A stretch of 39,107 bases of DNA from a virus. Made by a program: the position numbers and the translations under genes. Location of the stretch: positions 1-39,107 of IMG/VR virus record IMGVR_UViG_3300032291_000781; one strand, 5' to 3'. Positions 24,714-32,274 of this stretch are shown here, piece after piece. The notes beneath the pieces are model-generated. The model did not search any database. It saw only the letters and a program-made list of their open reading frames with translations, and was not told the DNA's origin. How positions within the stretch are numbered: position 1 is the stretch's first letter; each line of letters starts with the position of its first letter.

Positions 24714-24875
24714 TTATGACAACTGATACGCCGAGCTTGGGTCTCTGACGGTAGGGTCAACTAAAGCATCGGTAGCAATTGCCAATGCCTTAACTACTTG
24801 TGGTCTAAAATACGATTGCATATTTTCTGCCGAACTATATTCGGTAGGTAACTCTAGAGTTGTTAAAGCTGCCAT
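24714..24875 (-). CDS. Hypothetical protein, 53 aa
   Basis: Encodes MAALTTLELPTEYSSAENMQ onward to AYQLS. Not recognised. Soluble, no cysteines. It fills the space between two structural-region genes; expression is plausible from position. The upstream gene ends three bases before its start. Confidence 0.65.
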   Translation of the reverse strand: MAALTTLELPTEYSSAENMQSYFRPQVVKALAIATDALVDPTVRDPSSAYQLS

Positions 24876-24878
24876 ATA

Positions 24879-25925
24879 TTAACTTGTTTGTAAAGCAAGG
24901 CCAAAACCAGTACCACAGTTAAAGTAGGTATATGATTCACCGTTAACAACTAATGTATCGCCAGTAGTGCCAATAGCTCCGTTAGTCCAATATGCTGGAG
25001 TAGTACCAGATACTGTCTGTATCGGATGACCAAGTGCCCCTAATTGTAAAAATATAGGTGTTACTTGATAGCAAGGAGAACCAGTTGCTGTAATCGAGTT
25101 CTTACGCAAACTAGCATTAGTTTGGTTCAGTGAGCCAATATTTAATGTAGCCAGATTACTTGTAACACCGCTTGTATCGTATGTACCATAAAAAGTACCA
25201 GTATTCACATCAGTTACGCCAAAAGCTGCACTACAAACAGTTTGTGCAATTGCAGTGGTAGTGGCTGTTGGGACTACAATAGCTGCCGATGTAAAAATCG
25301 AGGATACAGAGTGGCAATGCTGAATAAAAGGTGCTCTGCCATAAAAACGGTGAACATCAGACATTGATGTTTCCCATATCGCCTGCATACCACGACCTTC
25401 AGAGATAATTGTAATAAACCGTGGAGTGGCAATTAAATGAATCACTGTACCTGCTGTGGTAAGTATCGAAGTATTGTTTGTATGTGTTGCAGTTGTTGCC
25501 GTGGTAGTTGAATACCTCGGGCCTTCGTTGGTTAACACACCCAAAGATGTAGCACTAACAGCACCAGTCAGGTTAAATGTATTATTTGAACTAGCGTTTG
25601 CTGAACTTAAATGACTTAAGTTTAACGATGCGTACTTTAAAGCTGTTCCTTCGACACAAGGAGCACTCATCACCAAGTTACACTGCGTATCGTTAGCTGC
25701 ATAACCAGTTGCGGCTACATCTGCGATTGTTGGGCGATCAGAAGCATTATTACTTCCAACATATGTCCATCCCGCAGGCGTAGCATCAATGATAACAGAT
25801 GAAGCTGTACTAAACCCACCCAAAAGAGCTGTAGTTGGATTACTAGAGGTGCATAAACGAGCAATATCTCTGATTGCCCGCATTGAAAGAATGTTAGATG
25901 CGCCTACTACTAATTTTGCGTACAT
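24879..25925 (-). CDS. Probable virion surface/structural protein, 348 aa
   Basis: Not assigned to a family with confidence. Rich in Thr, Ser, Ala and Asn with many predicted short beta strands, as in decoration or fibre proteins. It begins MYAKLVVGASNILSMRAIRDIARLC. It is followed downstream by small head-region genes and preceded by two other beta-rich, probably external proteins and the collagen-like protein, suggesting an exposed head or appendage role. Confidence 0.65.
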   Translation of the reverse strand: MYAKLVVGASNILSMRAIRDIARLCTSSNPTTALLGGFSTASSVIIDATPAGWTYVGSNNASDRPTIADVAATGYAANDTQCNLVMSAPCVEGTALKYASLNLSHLSSANASSNNTFNLTGAVSATSLGVLTNEGPRYSTTTATTATHTNNTSILTTAGTVIHLIATPRFITIISEGRGMQAIWETSMSDVHRFYGRAPFIQHCHSVSSIFTSAAIVVPTATTTAIAQTVCSAAFGVTDVNTGTFYGTYDTSGVTSNLATLNIGSLNQTNASLRKNSITATGSPCYQVTPIFLQLGALGHPIQTVSGTTPAYWTNGAIGTTGDTLVVNGESYTYFNCGTGFGLALQTS

Positions 25926-25928
25926 ATA

Positions 25929-26123
25929 TTATACTCCTGTAACAATTTGAGCTTTTGAATCTGTTACTGGATCATTGGCTACAAAATAAATCGTTTCTGA
26001 AACAACTATATAGTTATAACTGTTATTTGTTGTTTCTTGAAGCTGTTGTAATTCTGAAATAGTGCCAGAGTAGGTATATACAGTTCTATTACCAAAATAA
26101 TTTAAAATTTCTTGGTTTGTCAT
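25929..26123 (-). CDS. Hypothetical protein, 64 aa
   Basis: MTNQEILNYFGNRTVYTYSGTI then NNSYNYIVVSETIYFVANDPV. Tyr/Asn-rich and beta-prone. Not recognised. It lies three bases from both neighbours in a run of probable virion proteins. Confidence 0.7.
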   Translation of the reverse strand: MTNQEILNYFGNRTVYTYSGTISELQQLQETTNNSYNYIVVSETIYFVANDPVTDSKAQIVTGV

Positions 26124-26126
26124 ATA

Positions 26127-26594
26127 TTAATTTCCATAGTAGCTAAGTATAACACTAAGTCCAGCACCTGCGGATGCAGCTAAAGGCGATGCGTCTATAA
26201 TATCTACAAAAACATAGTTACCCGCACTCACAAACTCATTAAGGGTAACGGTAGTGATTGATGTATTAGCTGGGATACTGACATTGTCTTCAATAATTAC
26301 TGAAGAGGCATAAGTAGTACCGGAGCGAAAACGCAATTTAGTATTGGATACCTTAGCAACTTTAGAAAGTCTTAAACTAGCTGTTGTCAGTAAACTATCT
26401 GTAGGAAAGTAAAAGCCAACATTACTAATATTATTACTTATTCTTAGAGTTACATTATTTCCAGTACTTACAGTTTTTGTCTGTAGTTTAGTTCCAGCAA
26501 TCAAGTTAGAAGCATTAGCAGAGTTTACTGTTTGTACATTGGTAAAGATTTTACCTAGCGTGTTGTCTATTAAAAAATTTCTTATTCTTGGCAT
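26127..26594 (-). CDS. Hypothetical beta-rich structural protein, 155 aa
   Basis: MPRIRNFLIDNTLGKIFTNVQ, then alternating Ser/Thr/Val strands (VTLRISNNISNVGFYFPTDS, SNTKLRFRSGTTYASSVI) and a C-terminal SAGAGLSVILSYYG. It looks like a small jelly-roll-type domain, fitting a decoration or carbohydrate-binding protein. Family not identified. Confidence 0.65.
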   Translation of the reverse strand: MPRIRNFLIDNTLGKIFTNVQTVNSANASNLIAGTKLQTKTVSTGNNVTLRISNNISNVGFYFPTDSLLTTASLRLSKVAKVSNTKLRFRSGTTYASSVIIEDNVSIPANTSITTVTLNEFVSAGNYVFVDIIDASPLAASAGAGLSVILSYYGN

Positions 26595-26595
26595 A

Positions 26596-27456
26596 TTACA
26601 CTTCTACCGTGGTCACCACAGCTCTCCAAGATAATGTAACACTAGTCAAACCAGTGACATACAGATTAATTGTTTTATTGGTGTTATCAGCCCGAGCATC
26701 AATATTGATACCCGCCGAACTTCTAGCAATAATGACTTCATAAATATTGCCCAAGTCTGAAACAGTATTAGCCTTGTTTGATGCTACACTTTTTAAAGTG
26801 AAGGCAGCATAATTATTTTCAGAACTTGTTTCACGAGCCACTACATCTGCTGTGTACAATACATTTTTATCAACTGTAGTAGGTATTCTTGTGTTACTCA
26901 CTCCACCAATAAATATTTCTGTTTCAGTAGCATTGGTTGTAGTACCTGTTAAGACATATTCTCCCGAATAAGGACTAGTACTACCGCCATCACCAGATAC
27001 AGTCTCCCAGCTTACTGTTGTACCATCAGTTTTTAAATATTTACCTGCATTACCTGTTTGGGTAGGGAGAAGCTCATTTAAAGAGGCTGCTCCGTTCTTA
27101 AGCATGGCATACACACTTTCAGCTTGCACTGGAGTGATCTCACCTGCATTGATTTCTTTACCGTTAGACAAATAAAGAACAAGAGAGTTATCAAAGTCAA
27201 TTTTAGCATCTACTACAGAGATACCATCTTTGCCCGGATTACCGTCTAAACCGTCTTTACCGTCAATTCCGTCTTTACCGTTAACACCGTCAAAACCACG
27301 ATCCCCTTGCTCTCCTTTAGGCCCTTGATCCCCTTTTTCACCAGCAGGCCCCGAAGGGCCTTCGAGTTTTTGGATTTCAGTAGCTTTAGATTGGAGTTCT
27401 GCTATTTGACTTCTTAAGTCTTTTATTGCAGCAGCAAGGAGAAGTGCCTTATCCAT
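26596..27456 (-). CDS. Collagen-like virion protein, 286 aa
   Basis: Residues 1-30 form a helix/trimerisation segment (LLAAAIKDLRSQIAELQSKA). Residues 33-77 are 15 uninterrupted Gly-X-Y triplets (GPSGPAGEKGDQGPKGEQ and on), able to form a collagen triple helix. Residues about 80-140 follow as a small globular linker with GKYLKTDGTTVSWETV, a phage fibre motif. The rest is a beta-rich C-terminal head. It is likely a trimeric fibre on the head or tail. Its start overlaps the portal stop by 8 bases. Confidence 0.85.
   Translation of the reverse strand: MDKALLLAAAIKDLRSQIAELQSKATEIQKLEGPSGPAGEKGDQGPKGEQGDRGFDGVNGKDGIDGKDGLDGNPGKDGISVVDAKIDFDNSLVLYLSNGKEINAGEITPVQAESVYAMLKNGAASLNELLPTQTGNAGKYLKTDGTTVSWETVSGDGGSTSPYSGEYVLTGTTTNATETEIFIGGVSNTRIPTTVDKNVLYTADVVARETSSENNYAAFTLKSVASNKANTVSDLGNIYEVIIARSSAGINIDARADNTNKTINLYVTGLTSVTLSWRAVVTTVEV
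27226..27360 (-). repeat. 15 Gly-X-Y codon triplets (collagen-like)
   Basis: A perfect run of 45 codons with Gly every third residue, including GKDGIDGKDGLDG. Prolines at X positions (GPS, GPA, GPK) and charged pairs (KGD, KGE, KDG) would stabilise a bacterial-style triple helix without hydroxyproline. Confidence 0.93.
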
Positions 27457-29464
27457 TCAAAGTATCCTTAAAAGTTTGATCGGATTGTGTCTTGGCTTTC
27501 ATCTGTGCAAGAGCGATACGCTCGTTAGAGTCAATATCCTTCTCTTTAAGCATTAAATCAGCCAATTTCATCCGTTTAGCGAAGTCAGCATCCTGATCGA
27601 GGTTGGTAGCAGAGGCTTGAACCACTTTTACCCGTAACTCTTCAGGCATCAACTGTGTTTCCACCATTGTTTGCTCTGCTTCGGCCTGATATTTCTGAGT
27701 CTGAGCCTGTAACAGTGCCAAATCAGCCTGCAACTTAGCCATAGCAGCTTCTTGTTGCATCTGAGCTTGCTGTTGAGCTTCAGGATTAGGTTGACTCATC
27801 TGTTCCAGAGCAGCAATAAGCTCATTTCGGTTGGTCAGAGAGCTATTGCTCAAGATACCTTTGAGAATCAGAGGCAGAACCGGAGTGTTCGGGCCTAAAG
27901 TCTGCAACAAAGCAATGAATTGCTGCTGTTCAAACTCACGAGCCAAGATACCAAGGGTAGCTGTCGGGATAAACTTAACATCCACAGACGGATAACGCTC
28001 GGGATCGAACTGCATATAGCGCCAAGCAGCCTTGTTGATGAACGGAATCAAGAAATCTTCTTGAAAGTTCGTCAAAGTACGCTTGTATTTCTTGATAATG
28101 CCAGCCATTGCCATCGACATACCACCTGCACCGGAGTCACGAGGAGCCGCAGAAGGCATACCTGCACTGTCAACAGTACCTGTAGCTTGTAAAAGCAGTC
28201 GCTCGTAGTTCTGAGCAGCGGAAACAGAAGAAGTATCTGCTGTACCGAAGCGCAAAGGCATCATAATCGTAGATGGATCACCGTTGGTCAGGAACGATTT
28301 ACCCGGTTTGACCTCAAACTTAGCACCACGAGGCAGACGAGTAGCGTCCATAGCCATCATAGGAACCGCTGTAAGGGCACGAGCATCGCTGTCCATACGC
28401 AGGCTACCATCAATGGCCTTCTGCATATTGTAGGCCTTCTCAGCAGTACCACGACCCCAGACACGACCGGGGACAGTATCATCCTGATAGACCATGACAG
28501 GACGATCCTTCATCATGTACGGGTTAGCTTCAGCCTTCAGGAGCTTGCTTCCGTTGGCGATAACCACGATAGCTTCAACCAATTCGCAATACTCATCGGC
28601 AAGAGAGTCTTCAGGGAAGAGGTCGGCAACCTCACCATCTTCATTCTCTAACTGCTCAAGGTATTCTTTGGGAACCAAGCCGTAGTAAGTCAGCAGACGC
28701 ACACGACCATCTTGGAAGGTAACCAGTTCATCGGTAGGCTCAAGATCATCATCAGGGCCATCAGTGCCAAGATCAACCTTGCGGTAGATACCTTTCTCCA
28801 TGCCTTCCACGATCTTGTGGACAGACACGAACTTCTCGATAGCGCAGCCCATAGCTTCATCGAAGTTAGGGGCATTAGGATCAATCAGGAAGTTCTTAGG
28901 GTTAACCGGAACCAGCTTAACAGCGGTACGGTCTTTCTCGGTAACACCGATAGCTGCTTGGCCTTGAACACCGGGGATAGCCTGAGTAGCCGGAGCATAC
29001 TCTTTCTCAATCCTCACGGCAATCTCACCGATACCTGTACCGTAAATCTCAGCCATCAACTCGATCTGGTCAATAGCTTTCTTAATCTTGTCACGGTTAA
29101 AGTCTTCCATCAACTGAGCCTTTAACTGCTCAATATCCAGAGGAGTACCGTTCACATCACGAATATCATCCTCGATGTCAAACCATTCGCCCTGACCGAA
29201 GATAGCTTCCATGATCTCAGCGTGGCGGGTCTCGATAGCCTGCTGAGTGGCAGGGGAGATGATACGGCTACGCTCGGAATCACGAGTCTTGTCTTCAGCA
29301 GCCCATTGACCACGGAAGATACGCTCATACTCTTGCCAGTCTGACAGATAGTTCTGATCTCGGTAGTCACGCCACTTGTCAGTGTGAGAGACAACCCAAT
29401 CAGTCAGTTCCTTGTCGGACTCTGAAGGCTCATCGTACTGACTCTGTTCTAAGTTATTTTCCAT
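27449..29464 (-). CDS. Portal protein (head-tail connector)
   Basis: 671 residues, in the size range of P22-like portals. The N-terminal WRDYRDQNYLSDWQEYERIFRG and SRIISPATQQAIETRHAEIMEAIFG, then the PVNPKNFLIDPNAPNFDEA segment, VWGRGTAEKAYNMQKAIDGSLR and MSMAMAGIIKKYKRTLTNFQEDFLIPF, are characteristic of portal wings and stem. The C-terminal 120 residues are Gln/Ala/Lys-rich coiled coil, fitting a barrel. It lies directly after the large terminase. Confidence 0.92.
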   Translation of the reverse strand: MENNLEQSQYDEPSESDKELTDWVVSHTDKWRDYRDQNYLSDWQEYERIFRGQWAAEDKTRDSERSRIISPATQQAIETRHAEIMEAIFGQGEWFDIEDDIRDVNGTPLDIEQLKAQLMEDFNRDKIKKAIDQIELMAEIYGTGIGEIAVRIEKEYAPATQAIPGVQGQAAIGVTEKDRTAVKLVPVNPKNFLIDPNAPNFDEAMGCAIEKFVSVHKIVEGMEKGIYRKVDLGTDGPDDDLEPTDELVTFQDGRVRLLTYYGLVPKEYLEQLENEDGEVADLFPEDSLADEYCELVEAIVVIANGSKLLKAEANPYMMKDRPVMVYQDDTVPGRVWGRGTAEKAYNMQKAIDGSLRMDSDARALTAVPMMAMDATRLPRGAKFEVKPGKSFLTNGDPSTIMMPLRFGTADTSSVSAAQNYERLLLQATGTVDSAGMPSAAPRDSGAGGMSMAMAGIIKKYKRTLTNFQEDFLIPFINKAAWRYMQFDPERYPSVDVKFIPTATLGILAREFEQQQFIALLQTLGPNTPVLPLILKGILSNSSLTNRNELIAALEQMSQPNPEAQQQAQMQQEAAMAKLQADLALLQAQTQKYQAEAEQTMVETQLMPEELRVKVVQASATNLDQDADFAKRMKLADLMLKEKDIDSNERIALAQMKAKTQSDQTFKDTLNG

Positions 29465-29466
29465 TG

Positions 29467-30723
29467 TTAATATCCACTGATTTCATCATAAACCTCGTAA
29501 TCTTCCTCCTCATAGTCAGGAAGGAATGACGAGATAGCGAGTTGTTCGACATAGGCGAGAGCATCAACCAAGTCATCATGCACCCCTTTTGTGGGGAACA
29601 TAACCAACTGATCTTTGAATTCTTCAAAGTCCTCATCCTCATTCAAGACGATGTGACCATGCTCAAACCTTCCCTGTAAAGCCCATACCACACGATCTAT
29701 CTTCTTCTTGTTACCGTGAGTAAGTGTCTGAATGTGAGCAAAGGTGTTGTACTGGCGCATCATGTCCTGCAACACACCCATAACAGCGTTCATGGCTGTT
29801 CCTCGCTCAATACCAATCTGGATAGGCTGATATTCCTTAATGTTCTTTAAGATACGCATACAGGTGTCTTTAATATCCCACCGTCCATGCTCAATCTTAT
29901 CGACATACCACTTATTGTCATTACCTATCTTCACCACGGCAATGGCTGTCTCGTCTAGTCTCTTCTTGTTCTGAGCACCATCTGTGATATTCTCAAAGCC
30001 AGCCAAGTCAATGGCAATGACATAGGAGCCATCCTTGGGCATCTCACCCTCTTTAATCCACTCGGACTTGAAGATGTCAGCACCTGCGGTATCGAAGCTA
30101 GACAAGTATTCCTGCTTGAAAGCGAAGCTACTTAAGCTCCTCTTAGCTGCCTCAATCTCCTTCGGATCAATGGTTTCATTATCCGCTGTAGTCTTGTGCC
30201 AACTCTTCCACTCGGTATCCTCACCTGACTGCCCTAGCTTAAAGGTATCGTAGAACCAGTTACGACCACTAGGAGTGGAGATGAACAAGGCTCTACCCTT
30301 CTTATCCGACAAAGCAGCACGAAGAATCTTCTCCCAGACATCCTGCTTAATAAAGGCACACTCGTCAAGCACCAGATACACCAAGGACACACCACGCAGT
30401 GAGTCAGGGTTATCAGCACCTCTAACGAGGATTTTACGACCATTGATAAGGGTAATCTCAAGGTTATTCACATGAGAAGACTTAATCACAGGCCTACCGA
30501 GATCGTGGAGCAAGTCCCAGATAATGCTACGAGCTTGTCCAAGGGTAGGAGCTACATACATGACGCTAGAGCCTTCGGGACAGTTCAGAGCCTCGATAAG
30601 CAGCGTTACAGCAGACAATCTGGACTTACCACAACGGCGACCAGCAGCTACCACCTTGAAGCGGGTAGAGTCTTTAAAGACCTCTTGTTGCCAGTTAAGT
30701 AATGCAAAGTTAAGCTCAGACAT
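29467..30723 (-). CDS. Terminase large subunit
   Basis: 418 residues from ATG 30723; the in-frame TTG one codon earlier is not needed. It is the DNA-packaging motor. Walker A is VVAAGRRCGKSR (about residues 24-35), Walker B is LVYLVLDECAF, the coupling motif is STPSG. The RNase H-like nuclease begins at YVIAIDLAG, with later acidic residues in the GIERGTAMNAV and PTKGVHDDLVDALAY segments. The start overlaps the small subunit by 8 bases. Confidence 0.97.
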   Translation of the reverse strand: MSELNFALLNWQQEVFKDSTRFKVVAAGRRCGKSRLSAVTLLIEALNCPEGSSVMYVAPTLGQARSIIWDLLHDLGRPVIKSSHVNNLEITLINGRKILVRGADNPDSLRGVSLVYLVLDECAFIKQDVWEKILRAALSDKKGRALFISTPSGRNWFYDTFKLGQSGEDTEWKSWHKTTADNETIDPKEIEAAKRSLSSFAFKQEYLSSFDTAGADIFKSEWIKEGEMPKDGSYVIAIDLAGFENITDGAQNKKRLDETAIAVVKIGNDNKWYVDKIEHGRWDIKDTCMRILKNIKEYQPIQIGIERGTAMNAVMGVLQDMMRQYNTFAHIQTLTHGNKKKIDRVVWALQGRFEHGHIVLNEDEDFEEFKDQLVMFPTKGVHDDLVDALAYVEQLAISSFLPDYEEEDYEVYDEISGY

Positions 30724-31093
30724 CAATCACATCCTCATCTGTGCTTACAGTAGGTTGATTCAAGCCTGTAATGTTGATGCTGATCTGAGGTGTACCACCA
30801 CCCTGCTTTGCAGCCTCAAAGGAAGACACAGGGACAATCCTATCGACAATCAGCTTCCATGCAGCAGCTTGGTTCTTATGTTCATCGTTCAAAGCTGCAT
30901 CGTAAATGGCTTCTAGGACTTTGGCTGACTTAGGTGAATTAAGCATACGAAGCTTATATTCATTGATAATTGCAGCTTCACCTTTAGGACGACCAACTGA
31001 TCTACTTTCTTTTATTTCTCTAAGCTCAGATTTCTTTGGTCTTCCAGCTTTACGCTTAACTTCTTCTGGTTGTTGTTCGTTATTGTTATCCAT
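30716..31093 (-). CDS. Probable terminase small subunit
   Basis: 125 residues, first gene of the late arm and coupled to the large terminase. Two AT-hook-like cores (KAGRPKK, SVGRPKG) lie in a basic N-terminal third, suited to minor-groove DNA binding. A helical middle (KLRMLNSPKSAKVLEAIYDAALND) and an acidic tail complete it. The start follows AAAGGATAAAG. The role comes from position and the DNA-binding look; helix-turn-helix not proven. Confidence 0.75.
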   Translation of the reverse strand: MDNNNEQQPEEVKRKAGRPKKSELREIKESRSVGRPKGEAAIINEYKLRMLNSPKSAKVLEAIYDAALNDEHKNQAAAWKLIVDRIVPVSSFEAAKQGGGTPQISINITGLNQPTVSTDEDVIDV

Positions 31094-31352
31094 TTGTCTT
31101 TATCCTTTCTTAGGGAGACAAAACATCTATTGTTTAAGACAATCCACTTATGCACTTAAAGTACTTTAAAGTTACTTATAAGTTAAGAACTTTATAAGTT
31201 ATATATTATAAGTACTTAGTATATATTCTTATAATATTACTTATAGTATTTAACTTTAACATTCTACATTAACATTCGTTGTATCAACTGTGCAGATTCC
31301 TACTTAGCAACATAAGAGTCCATCACCTTCTTAGTTACTTTCATATCCTTCT
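31094..31352 (-). promoter_or_regulatory. Long AT-rich 5' leader of the late operon
   Basis: About 260 bases between the late promoter and the small terminase start, with no credible ORF. Positions 31150-31260 are packed with short palindromic motifs: ACTTATAGTAT (31239-31249), TTATAAGTACTTA (31206-31218), AACTTTATAAGT (31188-31199), ACTTTAAAGT (31163-31172). The same four motifs occur in the same transcript order in the leader at 35258-35333. It may bind a regulator or fold in the RNA. Confidence 0.7.
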
Positions 31353-31358
31353 AAGTAT

Positions 31359-31387
31359 ATTATACCATGACTTCTTGTCTTTGTCAA
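31359..31387 (-). promoter_or_regulatory. Perfect-consensus sigma70 promoter of the late arm
   Basis: Read on the minus strand: TTGACA (31382-31387), a 17-base spacer, TATAAT (31359-31364). The start is predicted near 31352. It faces the terminase and the whole structural operon. A consensus this perfect would be very strong at once, so timing probably needs a repressor or the AT-rich leader just downstream. Confidence 0.9.
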
Positions 31388-31672
31388 GCTTTTTCTTTGT
31401 CTTGTTACAAATTATTTCATCTTTTACACTTCTTGTAAGTTTCAAGTCATATAAGTGCCTAACTTTTAAGCACTAACGCTACCGCTGATCTGTCCCCAAT
31501 TAAGTCTAAACACTATGGCCTGTCTAGTCTGTCTAGTTTTCCTTGTCTGTCAACTACTTAGCGCTTTAAGTGATATTACTTTTAGTTATGTTAATTTAGT
31601 CCTTTATTGCCTTTTTTGTGAGCGTCAGAGGCTCCTGCAAAAGTTACACCAAAGCCAGCGACCCTCCCCCCA
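31388..31672. other. Non-coding stretch between late promoter and iterons
   Basis: No credible gene. It is T-rich on the plus strand and contains GTCTAG repeats (around 31521-31537). A lone TTGACA lies on the minus strand (31548-31553) without a good -10. GAGCGTCAGAG at about 31620 recurs next to the DnaA boxes (32035). Otherwise nothing clear is seen. Confidence 0.6.
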
Positions 31673-31745
31673 TGACTCAATTGTCGTTAAAGTGACTCAA
31701 GAGTTACAATCTATACTGGTCAGTTACAATCTATACTCATAAGTC

Positions 31746-31761
31746 TAGTTGGTGAACTAGA
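31746..31761. repeat. Hairpin/palindrome CTAGTT-GGTG-AACTAG
   Basis: A perfect 6-bp inverted repeat with a 4-base loop inside the iteron array. It may be an operator half-site pair or part of the initiator-binding region. Confidence 0.6.
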
Positions 31762-31790
31762 GGTAGCAGTGTAGACTGTCTAGTTGCAAA

Positions 31791-31805
31791 TGAGAATCAT
31801 TCTCA
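31791..31805. promoter_or_regulatory. Fur-box-like 7-1-7 palindrome
   Basis: TGAGAAT-C-ATTCTCA is a perfect inverted repeat. With its flanks it matches the classic 19-bp Fur consensus (GATAATGATAATCATTATC) at 14 of 19 positions, and AATGAGAATCATTCTC is a form found at many proteobacterial Fur sites. It lies inside the iteron array, not at a typical promoter. Whether host Fur binds is inference. Confidence 0.6.
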
Positions 31806-31972
31806 ATACGGTGTAGTCACAGTGTAGACTGTCGAGTCACAATCTGGACTGGCAAGGGTGAAGGGCGATGTGGGAACCTACAAAGTACACCTAAGGGTCA
31901 CAACGCACACCTGAAAGTCACAACGCATACTGAACAGTCACAATCTAGTCCCATCAGTCACCACCAAGAAAG

Positions 31973-32114
31973 TTATCCACAGGTTATCCCAGCACTCTAA
32001 AGTTATCCACAGCACTGCAACTATCGTGCCAGCGGAGCGTCAGAGTTATCCACAGGTTGTTAGTCTTATATAAGACCTGTATCTGTGGACAAGTACCACT
32101 ACTGGTGTGGATAA
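31973..32114. other. Putative replication origin: cluster of DnaA boxes
   Basis: Perfect TTATCCACA boxes lie at 31973-31981, 32003-32011 and 32046-32054 on the plus strand and at 32106-32114 on the minus strand. A near match (TTGTCCACA) lies at 32084-32092 on the minus strand. A partial TTATCCCAG follows the first box at 31985. Four perfect copies of a 9-mer in 142 bases is far above chance. Between the plus and minus boxes is a perfect 14-bp AT-rich palindrome GTCTTATATAAGAC (32063-32076). With the adjacent iterons this resembles plasmid/chromosome origins that recruit host DnaA. Confidence 0.85.
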
Positions 32115-32124
32115 AAGTTGCCAA

Positions 32125-32145
32125 GGGGTAGGGTAGGGCAAGGGG
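32125..32145 (+). other. G-quadruplex motif next to the DnaA boxes
   Basis: Four G-runs (4, 3, 3 and 4 G) separated by TA, TA and CAA within 21 bases on the plus strand, a canonical intramolecular quadruplex pattern. It starts 11 bases after the last DnaA box. A shorter GGGTAGGG recurs at about 34927. Confidence 0.75.
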
Positions 32146-32189
32146 TTACAGGGGCTTATAGGCCGTTTAAATCGGTCTAGCAGAAACCT

Positions 32190-32209
32190 GTAACAAAGTG
32201 TAACAAAGT
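32190..32209 (+). repeat. Tandem 10-bp repeat GTAACAAAGT x2
   Basis: Two adjacent perfect copies. TGTAAC is the reverse complement of the GTTACA iteron core, so these could be inverted initiator-binding sites at the right edge of the origin. Confidence 0.65.
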
Positions 32210-32258
32210 CGCCAAAGTGACAGACACGGGGACTGGCTGTGAGAGAATAGAGGCTAGA

Positions 32259-32274
32259 TCAGTAATCGTACTGA
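32259..32274 (+). promoter_or_regulatory. Leader hairpin before the first early gene
   Basis: TCAGTA-ATCG-TACTGA, a perfect 6-bp stem with a 4-base loop, lies 32 bases before the first early ATG and upstream of the CCAAGGAAAC ribosome-binding site. A consensus promoter for this arm was not found in 32115-32300; a weak GTGACA/GAGAAT pair overlaps this zone. Confidence 0.55.

Larger units (their letters stand above)
31683..31976 (+). repeat. Array of degenerate 20-bp iterons
   Basis: Units sharing the core GTYACAAT start exactly 20 bases apart in three phased blocks: 31703 and 31723 (with weaker units at 31683, 31743, 31763 and 31783), 31816 and 31836, and 31897, 31917, 31937, 31957. Examples are GTTACAATCTATACTGGTCA and GTCACAATCTGGACTGGCAA. 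The rough consensus is GTCACAATCTAGACTGG plus three variable bases. Regular spacing near two helical turns is typical of initiator-binding iterons of plasmid origins. A TGACTCAA pair (31673, 31693) has the same 20-base spacing. Confidence 0.82.

Noticed and set aside
31140-31260. AT-rich repeated segment as a CRISPR array
   Set aside because: Motifs are short, overlapping and palindromic with no regular repeat-spacer pattern and no cas genes.
31548-31553. Second minus-strand promoter at a lone TTGACA
   Set aside because: No acceptable -10 at 15-19 bases; the perfect promoter at 31359-31387 already explains the late operon.
31683-31976. 20-bp repeats as a CRISPR array
   Set aside because: Units abut directly without spacers and are degenerate, which fits iterons and not CRISPR.
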